Origin: Nitrososphaeraceae archaeon
GTDB lineage: Archaea; Thermoproteota; Nitrososphaeria; Nitrososphaerales; Nitrososphaeraceae
DNA: 64,000 nt
NCBI GenBank assembly: GCA_031316115.1
Contig: JALDRC010000002.1
Span: 62,001-126,000 of the forward strand
Direction of reading: 5' to 3'
Program-made: the position numbers and the translations under genes
Notes under the pieces: model-generated
The model's database searches: none
Told to the model about the DNA's origin: nothing
What the model saw: only the letters and a program-made list of their open reading frames with translations
In this document: piece by piece, positions 20,094 to 29,804 of the stretch
Layout of the letters: the number at the start of each line of letters is the position of its first letter
Numbering within the stretch: position 1 is the stretch's first letter

Positions 20094-20214
20094 ATTTGTT
20101 AAATTTATTTGTAGTATCATACAAAAATAGGCATTTTCCTAAATCATATAATATATTATCCGTTGAGGTATCTCAATCTATTTCTCACTCGTTATAACTG
20201 TACCTTAAACTATA

Positions 20215-20335
20215 CGCTCTGTTAAGTTAAGCAGGAAAAGTTATAGACCATAATATTCTAAATACACTATGTATAAAATCAAATTTGAAAGAAATAGGAT
20301 AACTTCTTTTATTCTAATGTATTAATAGTAAATAT
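20215..20335 (+). mobile_element. Terminal remnant of the IS6-like element
   Basis: The sequence beginning CGCTCTGTTAAGTTAAGCAG and continuing through ATCAAATTTGAAAGAAATAG to TTCTTTTATTCTAATGTATT matches, in reverse complement, the transposase-start end of the copy at 57556-58269. Only about 120 bases of that end remain, in the opposite orientation. The rest of the element has been lost. Confidence 0.65.
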
Positions 20336-20683
20336 GATATTATACTAAAGTTACTTTTTTTTAGGTTGACTCGAAATATGATAAGGTCATATAATAATTG
20401 TTATTATTCTTCATGAGGGTAGAATTCTGAGAATTAAATAATAAGTTCCATTAAAGGGATAGGTTACTATATTAAAAACATTCTTTTAAAATTTGATCAA
20501 TTTACAGAATTGTTTAGTGAATTGATATATATTATTATTAAAATTATCTTAGATTACTTTTTGTTATTAACATACTTTGCCAACTCGGGTTCTTATCTGG
20601 ATCCTCGATAATAAAAAGTTGGGGAAATCTGGATATAATATACATAACATATTTATTGTTAAAGAAAAGAATTATTATACCAA

Positions 20684-21121
20684 TCAAGTATAAATATAAA
20701 GTATATTAAATACATATTTCATAATATTGTTTACTAATTTATCAGAAAATAAATACAAACACACATAATATAGTTTGTTATCGTACAAATTTATAGGAAG
20801 TATGATTAATTTGAATTTTTCTTCGAATTCGTTACTGATAGAAAGGTACTCATATTCATTAGAATCTATATTATATAATTGGTTTTCGATGTTTGTAAAT
20901 AGATAATAAAAAACACGAGGTTCACCTAAAGCATCTATAAATTTTATATTATCATCACTTCCCATGCTGTCATCTATCCAGTTTCTATCATGTCCATCTT
21001 TTAAATTACCAACTATCAATTTTTTATCGATATCCAATATGCCTACATAAATAATATCATTTAGCTCTTTTGCTAACTTTTTTGATAGTCGTTTTAGAAA
21101 TTTTCTTTCATCATTTCTCAT
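20684..21121 (-). CDS. Hypothetical protein, about 145 residues
   Basis: Soluble mixed alpha/beta protein. The N-terminus is a basic helix (ERKFLKRLSKKLAKELN), then a strand pattern IIYVGILDIDKKLIVGNL, a Gly-Asp loop, and a second strand pair (FKLIILPINLYDNKLYYVCLYLF). The strand-turn-strand with a DxD-like start resembles roadblock/PAS-type small sensor folds seen in archaeal signalling proteins, but no certain match is claimed. The frame is intact. It stands alone, about 900 bases downstream (in its own orientation) of a histidine kinase gene on the same strand. Confidence 0.55.
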   Translation of the reverse strand: MRNDERKFLKRLSKKLAKELNDIIYVGILDIDKKLIVGNLKDGHDRNWIDDSMGSDDNIKFIDALGEPRVFYYLFTNIENQLYNIDSNEYEYLSISNEFEEKFKLIILPINLYDNKLYYVCLYLFSDKLVNNIMKYVFNILYIYT

Positions 21122-22024
21122 AATTTTAGTATTGTCTCACAATTTTTACTTGATAATTTACTTCTCATACAGATCTTTACATACAAATTTAATTTTTTCT
21201 GTTTTTGTATTTGGTATTTTACAGACTGGGTGTTATAGGTTTCTGGGATTCTTATGATATTTTCAAGATAAATAGATCTACTTAAACCTTTATCTCTTGG
21301 AATAAATATAAAATTTCTACTATTAAAATAACTAATAAGAATAAGGTATATATTTTGATAAATTTATTTATATTAATTATTATTTTAGATTATAAATTGA
21401 TTTAATTATTATTTTTTGGAACTAGAAATATATCTTTTCTTTGATGATCTCTTTATTCCAATATCTTTTAAGATAAATACTAAATTTAAAGAAAGAGAAA
21501 TATTAAAGCATTTACATCTTTATTTTTTAGGCTTATCGATAGTCTAATAATCTAAACTAAACGGCTTTCATTGTCAATCATTGAAGCTCGCAAGTTTAGT
21601 TCATTCAACATTATCATTTGATATCTAACGATACCATGTGAAAGCATTAACGATGGTGTCTAATGAAAAATTCAAGAAATTATTTATAATATTTTAAAAA
21701 TCACTATTTGATAAATATAAAAATAGACAATGACAATTTTGTTAGAAAAAAAAGTTAACAATTTTTAAAGGTAAAATTCCCAAAACTCGCTTTTAAAATA
21801 AATTCGCATATTACAACGATTCAATATTTATTTTCTATATATCATTTAAAATGTGAAGTATCTGAGTTTAACCAATAATTTAAAATTTTATTTTGAAGTA
21901 AAGATTATCTTAAAAATATTATTGATTCATCATTATTCTTATTTGAATTATATGAGGAGCAAGAATTTCATAACTTTAATGGATTAATTGAAAATTAACC
22001 ATTAATGATTTTACCATTTATTTG
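21122..22024. other. Intergenic, 0.9 kb, nothing recognised
   Basis: AT-rich DNA between two minus-strand genes. No coding or structured element was recognised. Confidence 0.35.
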
Positions 22025-23998
22025 TTATTCATCATTCTTCTTATAATCGTCATTATGTGTGTTATGCTGGTTTTGAAGTGGAATACTAAATTCAAAAGTT
22101 GCTCCTATTTCTCCAGGATTATTATATCCATTGATGGTTCCACCATGCATCTCTATAATTTTTTTAGAAATAAATAGTCCAAGGCCAGTACCTTGATCAG
22201 ATTTTGTAATGAACTTTTCAAAAATTTTATCAATAATGTCTTTGTCGATTCCTATTCCACTATCCTTAATTCTTACTAAAACATATTCATTTTTGTTTTT
22301 AGCTCCTTGTTTTTTTACTTCTTGTTTTTCGGTTGTAACAAAGATTTCTCCTTCTATATCTATAAAGTTTATCGAATTGGTAATTAAATTACTAATTACC
22401 TGACTAATTTTTGTTTCATCTGCATGAACTAAAAGCGGTTTTTTTATTTTAGGATCAAAAATAATTTTAATTTTTTTATGTTTTGTAAGGTTAGTATTTG
22501 ATTCTATTTCTTTTTTAACATTATTTATACAATCATTTAGGTTAAAGTCGGATTTCTCTATTTTAAAATTTTTACTCTCAATCCTTGTGACATTCAAAAT
22601 ATTATTTATAAGGATTAGTAGTCTTTCTGTATTCCTCTTAATTGGTTCTAAATATTTATTTAGATTTTCTGGTAAAAGCTCTATCATTTCACAATAGCCT
22701 GCTATTGACTGAGTAGGAGTACGAAGTTCGTGAGCTGCAACATTGATGAAATCTTTTTGCATTTGGTTATTTTCTTCTAGATTTTTTACTGCCAGATTTA
22801 AATCTCTGGTTCTTTCTTCAACAGTTTTTTTTAGCTTGACAGTAAAAATATTCATTAAAAATACTACAAGGATGGCTATAACTACAGTTAAAATGATCGA
22901 CCCAATAGCCAAATTCTGTTGTTGCAGAATAAGACTATCGACTTCTCTAGCGAAAATATGTGAAGTATCCAACATAAGGTAAAATATATTTTTGCCATTA
23001 ACTGAGATCGGAGAATAGGAAATTGTGGATACATTTCCACTTTTTTCTGTTATATCTACTCTTTCAGATTTTCCATTAATGATACGATTCTTTATTTGAC
23101 TCAATAGGATTTGATTTTCTTCATCAAACTGTTCATTTATTATATCTTTGTTCTTTTGCTCATTTATTATAAGACTATCTAATCCCTTATAAGATGAATA
23201 GATTAGATTTCCATTTTCATCAAATAAGGATACTGAAGATCTCTTTTCATTGATGACTTGATTTTCCAAAAACTTTATCATGGTATCAACAGTTATTCCG
23301 GCATAGACTGCACCATGTAGAAGATTTCGATCGTTTAAATTAGATTTTTTTTCTTCTACTGTTTGTTGTTGCAGAGTATTAATTTCTTTAAAAAGATCAT
23401 TACGATTATAATTTTGAAAAGTTGGAATACTATTAGGATTCATATAAGAATCAGTTTCTGACTTGGTAACTAAAATAGGAGATACAGCAAAAAGTGTAGG
23501 AACACCTGTTATAGAATGCAGAATTGGTGTAATTTGTGGAAGTAGATTATCACTTAATTTTTGAAATTGATCTGTAAAAGAAACATTAGCACTTAAAAAT
23601 TTGTTAAAAGTTGCAAGATCTGAAAAACTTGTAGCCCATTTGATATTACCTGTTTTATTTGTCCATCCATAATAAGAGGTCAATTCCTTTGTTGTATTTT
23701 GTGCAGAAACTAATAAAGTTACAGCGTTAATACTATTTGATTTTATAGCTGGTGACTCACTTATTACTCTTAAATTCGCAAAAATTGTTTCAATTTTATT
23801 TTCTAAAGATTCATCTAATTGTTTTAACAAAACTTCCGCATTTTCTTTTATATTTTGCATCGCAATGTGGTAAATTTTGTCAGCATTAGCTTGATAAAAT
23901 TGGTAAGATAGAATAGAAATTAAAATCAACAAAATTATTGTAACTGTACTTATAATTCTTACAGAAGAAAAAAAAGATTTAATTTTGTAGATTATCAT
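22025..23998 (-). CDS. Membrane sensor histidine kinase with Cache-type sensor
   Basis: 657 residues. First transmembrane helix at about 16-34; a large extracytoplasmic region (~35-360) with the strand pattern of a double Cache sensor; second helix at about 365-387 (IGSIILTVVIAILVVFLMNIF). The cytoplasmic part has a coiled stretch, then the HisKA H-box VAAHELRTPTQSIAGYCEMI (phosphorylated His), the N-box QVISNLITNSINF, the G1 box VRIKDSGIGID and the G2 box GTGLGLFISKKIIEMHGG. It should sense an extracellular small molecule and phosphorylate a receiver. The receiver gene at 24886 lies upstream in divergent orientation and is the natural partner candidate. All catalytic motifs are intact. Confidence 0.92.
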   Translation of the reverse strand: MIIYKIKSFFSSVRIISTVTIILLILISILSYQFYQANADKIYHIAMQNIKENAEVLLKQLDESLENKIETIFANLRVISESPAIKSNSINAVTLLVSAQNTTKELTSYYGWTNKTGNIKWATSFSDLATFNKFLSANVSFTDQFQKLSDNLLPQITPILHSITGVPTLFAVSPILVTKSETDSYMNPNSIPTFQNYNRNDLFKEINTLQQQTVEEKKSNLNDRNLLHGAVYAGITVDTMIKFLENQVINEKRSSVSLFDENGNLIYSSYKGLDSLIINEQKNKDIINEQFDEENQILLSQIKNRIINGKSERVDITEKSGNVSTISYSPISVNGKNIFYLMLDTSHIFAREVDSLILQQQNLAIGSIILTVVIAILVVFLMNIFTVKLKKTVEERTRDLNLAVKNLEENNQMQKDFINVAAHELRTPTQSIAGYCEMIELLPENLNKYLEPIKRNTERLLILINNILNVTRIESKNFKIEKSDFNLNDCINNVKKEIESNTNLTKHKKIKIIFDPKIKKPLLVHADETKISQVISNLITNSINFIDIEGEIFVTTEKQEVKKQGAKNKNEYVLVRIKDSGIGIDKDIIDKIFEKFITKSDQGTGLGLFISKKIIEMHGGTINGYNNPGEIGATFEFSIPLQNQHNTHNDDYKKNDE

Positions 23999-24885
23999 AA
24001 AAAATATCTTTAATAAAACAATAATTAAAGATTTGTCTTATCATATCGTGTTATCTCAAATTCATTTCTATTGTATTTTTTGTTTTAAATTGTTTTTCCT
24101 CTATCCTTTCTTTTTTTTTATTAAAAAGTCTCTAGGTCTGTAATATTGTGATGCTTAAGAGGATAGTAGTCGATATTTACTTTTTTGTCTAAGTTTATTC
24201 GTTCAGTAGGGTTATTCTGAAATCTAAATTTAACCAAAAAAAAAAACGAACGATTTGGTTATTCTACATCGAAATAACAAAACAAAAAAGACATGATGAA
24301 GTGATATTTAATCCTATGATATGATATTATCGTACAAATATTGAATAGACTTTACCCAGACTTTGACTATATGACGAATCAGAGATGGTTTGATATCAAA
24401 GATTTATCCAAAATAATTTCAATTCAGGAAAAAAATAATATTAAAATATTTTTTCAAAGACAGTAATTAATTTACTTATATGTATATTGTTTCTACCTTT
24501 AAAAAAGGTATAAGACAATGAATAATATACAACTAAAATTATTCCAATGATTATCTTGTTTGTTCAATCCATATATGCTTGTGCTCTATCTAACTAGACT
24601 AGAAAGAACTTTTTCCCATAAAACAAATTTGAATCCATGTCACAAAAAAATACATAACGATCTATAACATATTTGAAAAAAATTTTCTAGGTTTCTTATT
24701 GTCTAATCTTATAAACTTCTTCCCCCATTAATTGTAAAAAAGAAAAAAGAAGTTATAAGAATGAAGATTAATAAGAATATCTATATATTAGAACTAATCC
24801 AAAAATCAAAACATGCATGAATCATTATTTTTAATGTCAATATATCCTAGATGTTTAAAATATTAATCAAGAATTACCTTTATTA
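23999..24885. other. Divergent intergenic region between kinase and receiver genes
   Basis: About 890 bases. It should contain the promoters of both the kinase and the receiver gene. No further gene or repeat was recognised. Confidence 0.4.
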
Positions 24886-25365
24886 ATGATAAGTCTTATA
24901 TATCATGTTGTATCAGAGGTGCATAAAAGTTTAGATAAAAATACAAACTATATCCTACTGGTAGATGATGACAAAGATATACTAAACCTATATTCGGAAT
25001 TCTTAAGACTTAATGGATTTCCCGTTGTTGCCTTTGATGATCCAATAAAAGCTCTGAATTTTGCCCGCGATAATATATCTACTCTTTCAATAGTTATTAC
25101 TGATTATAAGATGCCCGAGATATCCGGTATAGAACTTATCAAAAAAATATATGACACCAGTAATGGCGATAATACGATCAAATTTATTTTGATTAGTGCT
25201 TATTTAAAAGAAAATTTTATTCATCTAGATGATACTTTCATTAATATAAGTAATAATGATGATAGATCAACAGAATTATCATTAAAAATACATAAACAAT
25301 TAGAAAAACCATTAACTTTGGAGTCCTTGAGGGCCAGCATCTATGAACTTTATAAACAATGTTGA
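24886..25365 (+). CDS. Single-domain response regulator
   Basis: 159 residues. Receiver domain from about residue 22: YILLVDDDKDILNLYSEFL (acidic pocket), phospho-acceptor Asp in IVITDYKMPEISGIELI, Ser in KFILISAYLKE and Lys in QLEKPLTLESL. An insertion of ~25 residues rich in Asn/Asp sits between strand 4 and the Lys strand. There is no output domain. The first ~15 residues before the domain are unusual, and an internal GTG could be the true start. Likely target of the Cache-type kinase encoded divergently upstream. Confidence 0.87.
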   Translation: MISLIYHVVSEVHKSLDKNTNYILLVDDDKDILNLYSEFLRLNGFPVVAFDDPIKALNFARDNISTLSIVITDYKMPEISGIELIKKIYDTSNGDNTIKFILISAYLKENFIHLDDTFINISNNDDRSTELSLKIHKQLEKPLTLESLRASIYELYKQC

Positions 25366-25545
25366 AAAAACATGTTTAAAAAAATTTAACCAAGTGTATA
25401 AAACAGTAGAATAAAGAATTTATGATAAATATAATTCTCACATGAAATATTATAGCGAATTTTTGATACCTTCGAAAAATCAGAATAAAACAAATAACAT
25501 TAGCTTTCTTATAATCTTTAAATTGTTTAATTCGTTTTTTAAATT

Positions 25546-26652
25546 GTGCGAGCAGCCATTTTTGACAAGCAAGGGTTTGAGAATCTTCAAGTCAAAGATA
25601 ATATACAAAATCCTAAAATTTCAGATTACGATGTTTTGATTAGAGTTGTAGTGGCAGGAATTAACCCTATTGATTATTATGTGATTTCTGGTTACAGGAC
25701 AATCCAATATCAACAACAAGAAAATGATCCAAAACGACTCAACAAAAAAGCACCTCTTACAAGCGAACTACCAGTAAAACCACTTCCTCATATTCCTGGG
25801 GCAGAATTTGCAGGAGTAATTGAAAAAAAAGGACTTCGTGTTAGAAACCTAAAGGAAGGAGATAGAGTGGTGATCTATAATAGACTTTTTGATAATAATT
25901 GTGAGATGTGTGTTAATGGTAATGAAATGCTTTGTAGAAATGGTGGATTAATAAGTGTAAATAATGACGGAGGTTTTTCGGAATATGTTTGTCTGCCAGA
26001 AAAGAATGTATTTAAAATTCCAGATAATATTAATTGGAATACCTCTGTAAGCTTGCCAGTATCGGGATTGACGGCATTTCATGCTTTGAAGGAAGCGCAA
26101 TTGAAGTTTAATGAGTTTTTACTTATTTTTGGCGCATCTGGGAATACCGGTATGTTTGCAGTACAGTTAGGTAAAAGAATGGGCTCTAAGGTTATTGCAA
26201 TTTCTAGGAAAAAATGGGTTAAAGCTGAATGTGGGGCAGATTATTTGATTAGCGATTATAATCATATAATAGATAAAGTTAAAGAGATAACTGATGAAAA
26301 AATGGCAGATGTAGTAATAAGTTCATTAGGAAAGGATACATGGAGAAATAGTTTTTCGTGTACTGGAATCAATGGTAGATGGATTTCGTTTGGTACTCTG
26401 ACTGGTAGTAATGTCGAGTTAAATATCCAAGAGTTATATTCAAAACAGTTAAAGTTAATTGGGTCTACTGGCGGGAATAGAGCAGATTTGAGAAAATTAA
26501 TAGAATATGTATCTTATTCCAGTAAAATTTCTAATCCATTAAAAATTAAAGTTTGGAAAAGATTCAATCTTGAAGATATTGACAAAGCTTTTGAATCTCT
26601 TATTGACAAGGAAAGAGAGGGAAGAGTACTCCTAGACATAAATAAAGAATAA
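25546..26652 (+). CDS. Zinc-type alcohol dehydrogenase-like oxidoreductase (MDR superfamily)
   Basis: 368 residues from a GTG start. GroES-like N-terminal domain (DVLIRVVVAGINPIDYY; PHIPGAEFAGVIEKKG; GDRVVIYNRLF) and Rossmann domain with the nucleotide motif LLIFGASGNTGMFAVQLGK. The catalytic zinc Cys normally after AG-C is replaced by Asn (AGINPID), as in quinone-reductase-type members. The structural zinc lobe keeps three Cys (CEMCVNGNEMLC), with the first position Asn. It probably binds NADPH and reduces a quinone or carbonyl, but the substrate is unknown. It stands alone downstream of the response regulator. Confidence 0.85.
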   Translation: MRAAIFDKQGFENLQVKDNIQNPKISDYDVLIRVVVAGINPIDYYVISGYRTIQYQQQENDPKRLNKKAPLTSELPVKPLPHIPGAEFAGVIEKKGLRVRNLKEGDRVVIYNRLFDNNCEMCVNGNEMLCRNGGLISVNNDGGFSEYVCLPEKNVFKIPDNINWNTSVSLPVSGLTAFHALKEAQLKFNEFLLIFGASGNTGMFAVQLGKRMGSKVIAISRKKWVKAECGADYLISDYNHIIDKVKEITDEKMADVVISSLGKDTWRNSFSCTGINGRWISFGTLTGSNVELNIQELYSKQLKLIGSTGGNRADLRKLIEYVSYSSKISNPLKIKVWKRFNLEDIDKAFESLIDKEREGRVLLDINKE

Positions 26653-27288
26653 TACTTAACTTGTAGAGAAAAATGTTTGAAAATACAGATAACTTCTTTT
26701 TTGATCCTTAAATGGTTCCAAAGCTTTGGACGTATTTCGTAAACTCAAACAAAGAAAGTACAAATACAAAGAATACATTACTATACATGTGTACAGGTTC
26801 TGTTTCTTTCAAATAATCTAATGACCATAGATTAAAAATACTACCTCTTATTTTATGTAAAAAAGATTATAATAATTTGCAATTATAATTATTTTCTGAA
26901 ATGTACTATATTAGCGTCTATTAATTTAACTATAAATATCAAGATTATATGTTTGATTCATTTAGGTTTTTGATCGAATAACTAATATAGTTTTTAATCT
27001 TATACTTGAAGAGTATTTCCTAATCAGAGTGAGGATTTATTCATACTACATTTCTTTAAATTAATTTTTGTTTTTATTTTTTGATTAATACTTCAAAGTT
27101 AGTCAATATCTCTAGCTCAGTGTTAAAAGACTCAATTTAACATATCAAACTAATGTTCTTTTTTGTTATAAATAATCATAATTAATTCTATTAGAGATAC
27201 ATATTTAATAATCTCATCAACTTGATGGCAGACAAATGATATTGGATTGATAATTGATTTTTCTTGATTTAAATGATTATAGAATATT
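26653..27288. other. Intergenic, 0.6 kb, contains an IS remnant
   Basis: No gene was seen. The part at about 26711-26830 matches the end of the IS6-like element and is listed separately. Confidence 0.4.
26711..26830 (-). mobile_element. Decayed end of the IS6-like element
   Basis: The block CGTAAACTCAAACAAAGAAAG followed by TACAAATACAAAGAATACAT and GTTCTGTTTCTTTCAAATAA parallels the transposase-start end of the copies at 9259 and 58142. About 120 bases of similarity remain, with no inverted repeat left. Confidence 0.5.
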
Positions 27289-28275
27289 CTAATCATAAAA
27301 CTTATTGGATTTTCTAGCGTTTATTTTCTTAAAATTATTGGGAATGATTGGAAAAACTTTCTTGATGTCTAGGAATCTTTTTCTTAAGTTAACTAGACTA
27401 ATTTCACCAGCTTCTGCAATTTGAGATTGTCTAGTATTTTCACCCTGTTCTAAGCAGGCTGCGTATAATATAGCTGTAGAGAGAGCTGCTGGATCCTTTC
27501 CCTCATACACAGAGTATTTCTTCATCTTTACCATCATTTCTGTTGCCTTTTGTACGGTGGCCATACTCAATCCCACGTTATTAGCAATCTTATTAATATA
27601 AAATCCGGATTCTATAGGATCTACTCGAATGTCGAATTGTTTTATTAATATTCTATAATATTTTCCTGTGTCAACTTTTTTAATCCCTATAGCAGTAGAA
27701 ATTTCATCTAATGTTCTCGGGATACCGAATTCCCTACAGGTAAGATAAACACATGCCGCTATAAATTTTTCTATTGATCGTCCTTTAGTTAACTTCAAAT
27801 CTACAATTCTACGATAATAATAAGCGGATTTTTCTATTATAATGTCATTCAGTGACAATTTTTCTTTAGTTCTCAAAAGAATAGAAAAGGCTGTTCGGAA
27901 GTTTCGATCTCTACTTCTATTACTCTTGGATATTTTATCCCAATGACGTAATGTTCTAGCATTAGTAAGTTGTTTAGGATTTAAAGGATAACCAGAGGCA
28001 TCGATGTTTGTGGAGGCGATGTGAGTAGAAAGGCCCTTATCATATTGAGCTAAAGAACCACCCATCACTTTGTTGATATTATCCTCACGATTAATCTTAA
28101 AACTATGATGATATACTGGAAAATCTAAATTGTCTTCTATTATCACCCCACATTGAGGACAGATTTCTTCACCTTTTTGGAAATCTGATATTAATTTATC
28201 ATTATTACATTCTGGGCAATAGTTATATTCTTCTTGACCAATAACTTTGGTCTCTACAAATGTACCCATAATCAA
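27289..28275 (-). CDS. tfb: Transcription initiation factor TFB
   Basis: 328 residues. N-terminal zinc ribbon (YCPECNNDK ... ICPQCGVIIEDN), then a B-reader/linker (LAQYDKGLSTHI; GRNF-like RDRNFRTAF), and two cyclin folds (RSIEKFIAACVYLTCREFGIPRTLDEI and GKDPAALSTAILYAACLEQG, each followed by a helix-turn-helix). It recruits RNA polymerase to TATA-TBP complexes. Archaea of this group carry several TFBs used for different promoter sets; a second lies at 55621-56613. Start ATG at 28275; four residues later there is no better option. Intact by all visible motifs. Confidence 0.93.
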   Translation of the reverse strand: MIMGTFVETKVIGQEEYNYCPECNNDKLISDFQKGEEICPQCGVIIEDNLDFPVYHHSFKINREDNINKVMGGSLAQYDKGLSTHIASTNIDASGYPLNPKQLTNARTLRHWDKISKSNRSRDRNFRTAFSILLRTKEKLSLNDIIIEKSAYYYRRIVDLKLTKGRSIEKFIAACVYLTCREFGIPRTLDEISTAIGIKKVDTGKYYRILIKQFDIRVDPIESGFYINKIANNVGLSMATVQKATEMMVKMKKYSVYEGKDPAALSTAILYAACLEQGENTRQSQIAEAGEISLVNLRKRFLDIKKVFPIIPNNFKKINARKSNKFYD

Positions 28276-28418
28276 TTAAAAAAGAATTTTAATTGAAAAA
28301 TAGTATGTTTACATAATTCGCAAATGGTATAATTTGTATACAAATTAACACATTTTTACCTGAAATTATCGATATTACAGAAAATAAAGAATAACATTCA
28401 ATATTATAAAATAATTTT

Positions 28419-28757
28419 TTAATTCTTATCAAGCATTGTTTGAGTTACATGAAATGCATCTCTACTATACTCTAGAAATGAATACAGAGTATTGGTAGTT
28501 TCATTCGCCCAATACCTTCAGCTTTTTCGTACTGGAACGGAAAATATGCTTTCAGATATTAGTGATTTTATAAATTGATAAGAATATACTAATTTCCCAT
28601 CTTTCAATGTCTTGTCCATCTTTTTTGATTCAAGATCCGAGTTATCTAGAAAATCAATACCAAATAATTTCTCATGATGTTTACCCATAGATTTTTTGTA
28701 ACATTTACATTTTACCTCTCTTGTGACTGGGGCAGATTGACTAACTGTGTTGGGAAT
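28419..28757 (-). pseudogene. Unknown protein with an internal TGA
   Basis: An open frame runs from about 28757 through VTREVKCKCYKKSMGKHH, FGIDFLDNSD and KDGKLVYSYQFIKSL, meets TGA at 28518-28520, and continues in the same frame for ~33 codons (RYWANETTNTLYSFLEYSRD...) to TAA at 28419. Coding character on both sides of the TGA argues for one interrupted gene. The earliest ATG is at 28688; no start precedes the first 20 codons. A CxC pair in the N-terminal part may bind metal. Family not recognised. Confidence 0.5.
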
Positions 28758-28950
28758 TGATAGTTATTGGTTTATTCAAATTTTATAACGTATTGTGTAA
28801 TAACCAAAGATTATTTTCTTCGTACACCAATTGAATCAAATAAAAAGAGCACTAATAATTTGTTAAAAGATAGAGCATTTGTAAAGAAAGCATGAGAATA
28901 TATTTTAGGAAAATTTTAACTCTTAAATAATTTTAAGTAAATAAAAAATT

Positions 28951-29238
28951 ATGTCATCTGATAATACTAATACTGCGTCAACTATATCCAAAGAAAAAAA
29001 AGAATTGATAAGCCTGCTTAACGAATCTGTTCATACTTCTGATGATATCGATATAGGAGACATATTTGGGATAAGCAGAAATTTCATAATAGTAAAGAGA
29101 GGTTTTATCAATATTCATTATTATTACATACCAATAAAACATGTTGGAGGATGGGATGGAAATGTAATATGGCTAAAAATTTCTGAAAGTAACGTGATGG
29201 AAAAATACGAAAGGGAAAAAATACCTGATCCTAATTAA
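28951..29238 (+). CDS. PRC-barrel-type protein, truncated by a stop codon
   Basis: 95 residues. The central part (VHTSDDIDIGDIFGISRNF, IVKRGFINIHYYYIPIKHV, GGWDGNVIWLKISES) matches the small beta-barrel repeat seen in the proteins at 41381-42070 and 40853-41338, the PRC-barrel/DUF2171-like family common in stress proteins. TAA at 29236-29238 ends this frame, but coding continues in the same register for another 70 codons (next entry), so the original protein was longer. The short form still holds a complete barrel and could be functional. A decayed paralogue is at 61544-62020. Confidence 0.75.
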   Translation: MSSDNTNTASTISKEKKELISLLNESVHTSDDIDIGDIFGISRNFIIVKRGFINIHYYYIPIKHVGGWDGNVIWLKISESNVMEKYEREKIPDPN

Positions 29239-29451
29239 TATTATATAAAGGATTATCCATATTATGGTGGTTTTGCTGGATCTGATTATTATTTACAAGT
29301 GATTCCTCCTAAATATACACAAAAAAGTGACCAACAAAGAAAATTTGAACCTACGAAACAAGTTCCAAAGTTGTATAGTTGTGCATTGTGCGAAGCAATT
29401 TTTGACTCCGAGAACGGCTTGGATGAACATATGAACAACTCAGGGAATTAA
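29239..29451 (+). pseudogene. Cut-off C2H2 zinc-finger tail of the PRC-barrel gene
   Basis: Directly after the TAA, the same frame reads DYPYYGGFAGSDYYLQVIPP, then VPKLYSCALCEAIFDSENG, LDEHMNNSGN and a second TAA at 29449-29451. The SCALC...LDEHM part is a C2H2 finger whose last His seems lost (NNSGN where an H is expected). Reading through the stop would give a 166-residue PRC-barrel plus zinc-finger protein. The decayed paralogue at 61544 shows the same order (barrel, then CVLC), so the join is ancestral. Confidence 0.6.
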
Positions 29452-29804
29452 ATAATTACTGGATTATTTTCCTTTTTAAAAATTATTCAGTTCGTTTGAT
29501 TTCAAAACTAGAGTTATTTACTATATTTTCTTTCAAATTATTCAAATGGTTTTTTTTCAGGGAATTAAATATACCTTAATAGTGTGATTTAGCATGAATT
29601 TAATAGTTTATGATTTATAAATATGGTATAAACCCATTTAAAAAATAAAATGCAGAATGAGAGGTAAATTAAAGGAAAATCGGATTGAAATAGATATTGG
29701 ATATACATAAAAATTAAATCAAAAAGAGTGAAATATAGGTAACTGTGATATTATTCCTTATTGTTTATATTATAATCTAATTATAAGGAGTGATAAAAAT
29801 AGAT
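29452..29804. other. Intergenic, nothing recognised
   Basis: About 350 bases. A Shine-Dalgarno-like AAGGAG at 29785-29790 belongs to the next gene. Confidence 0.35.
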
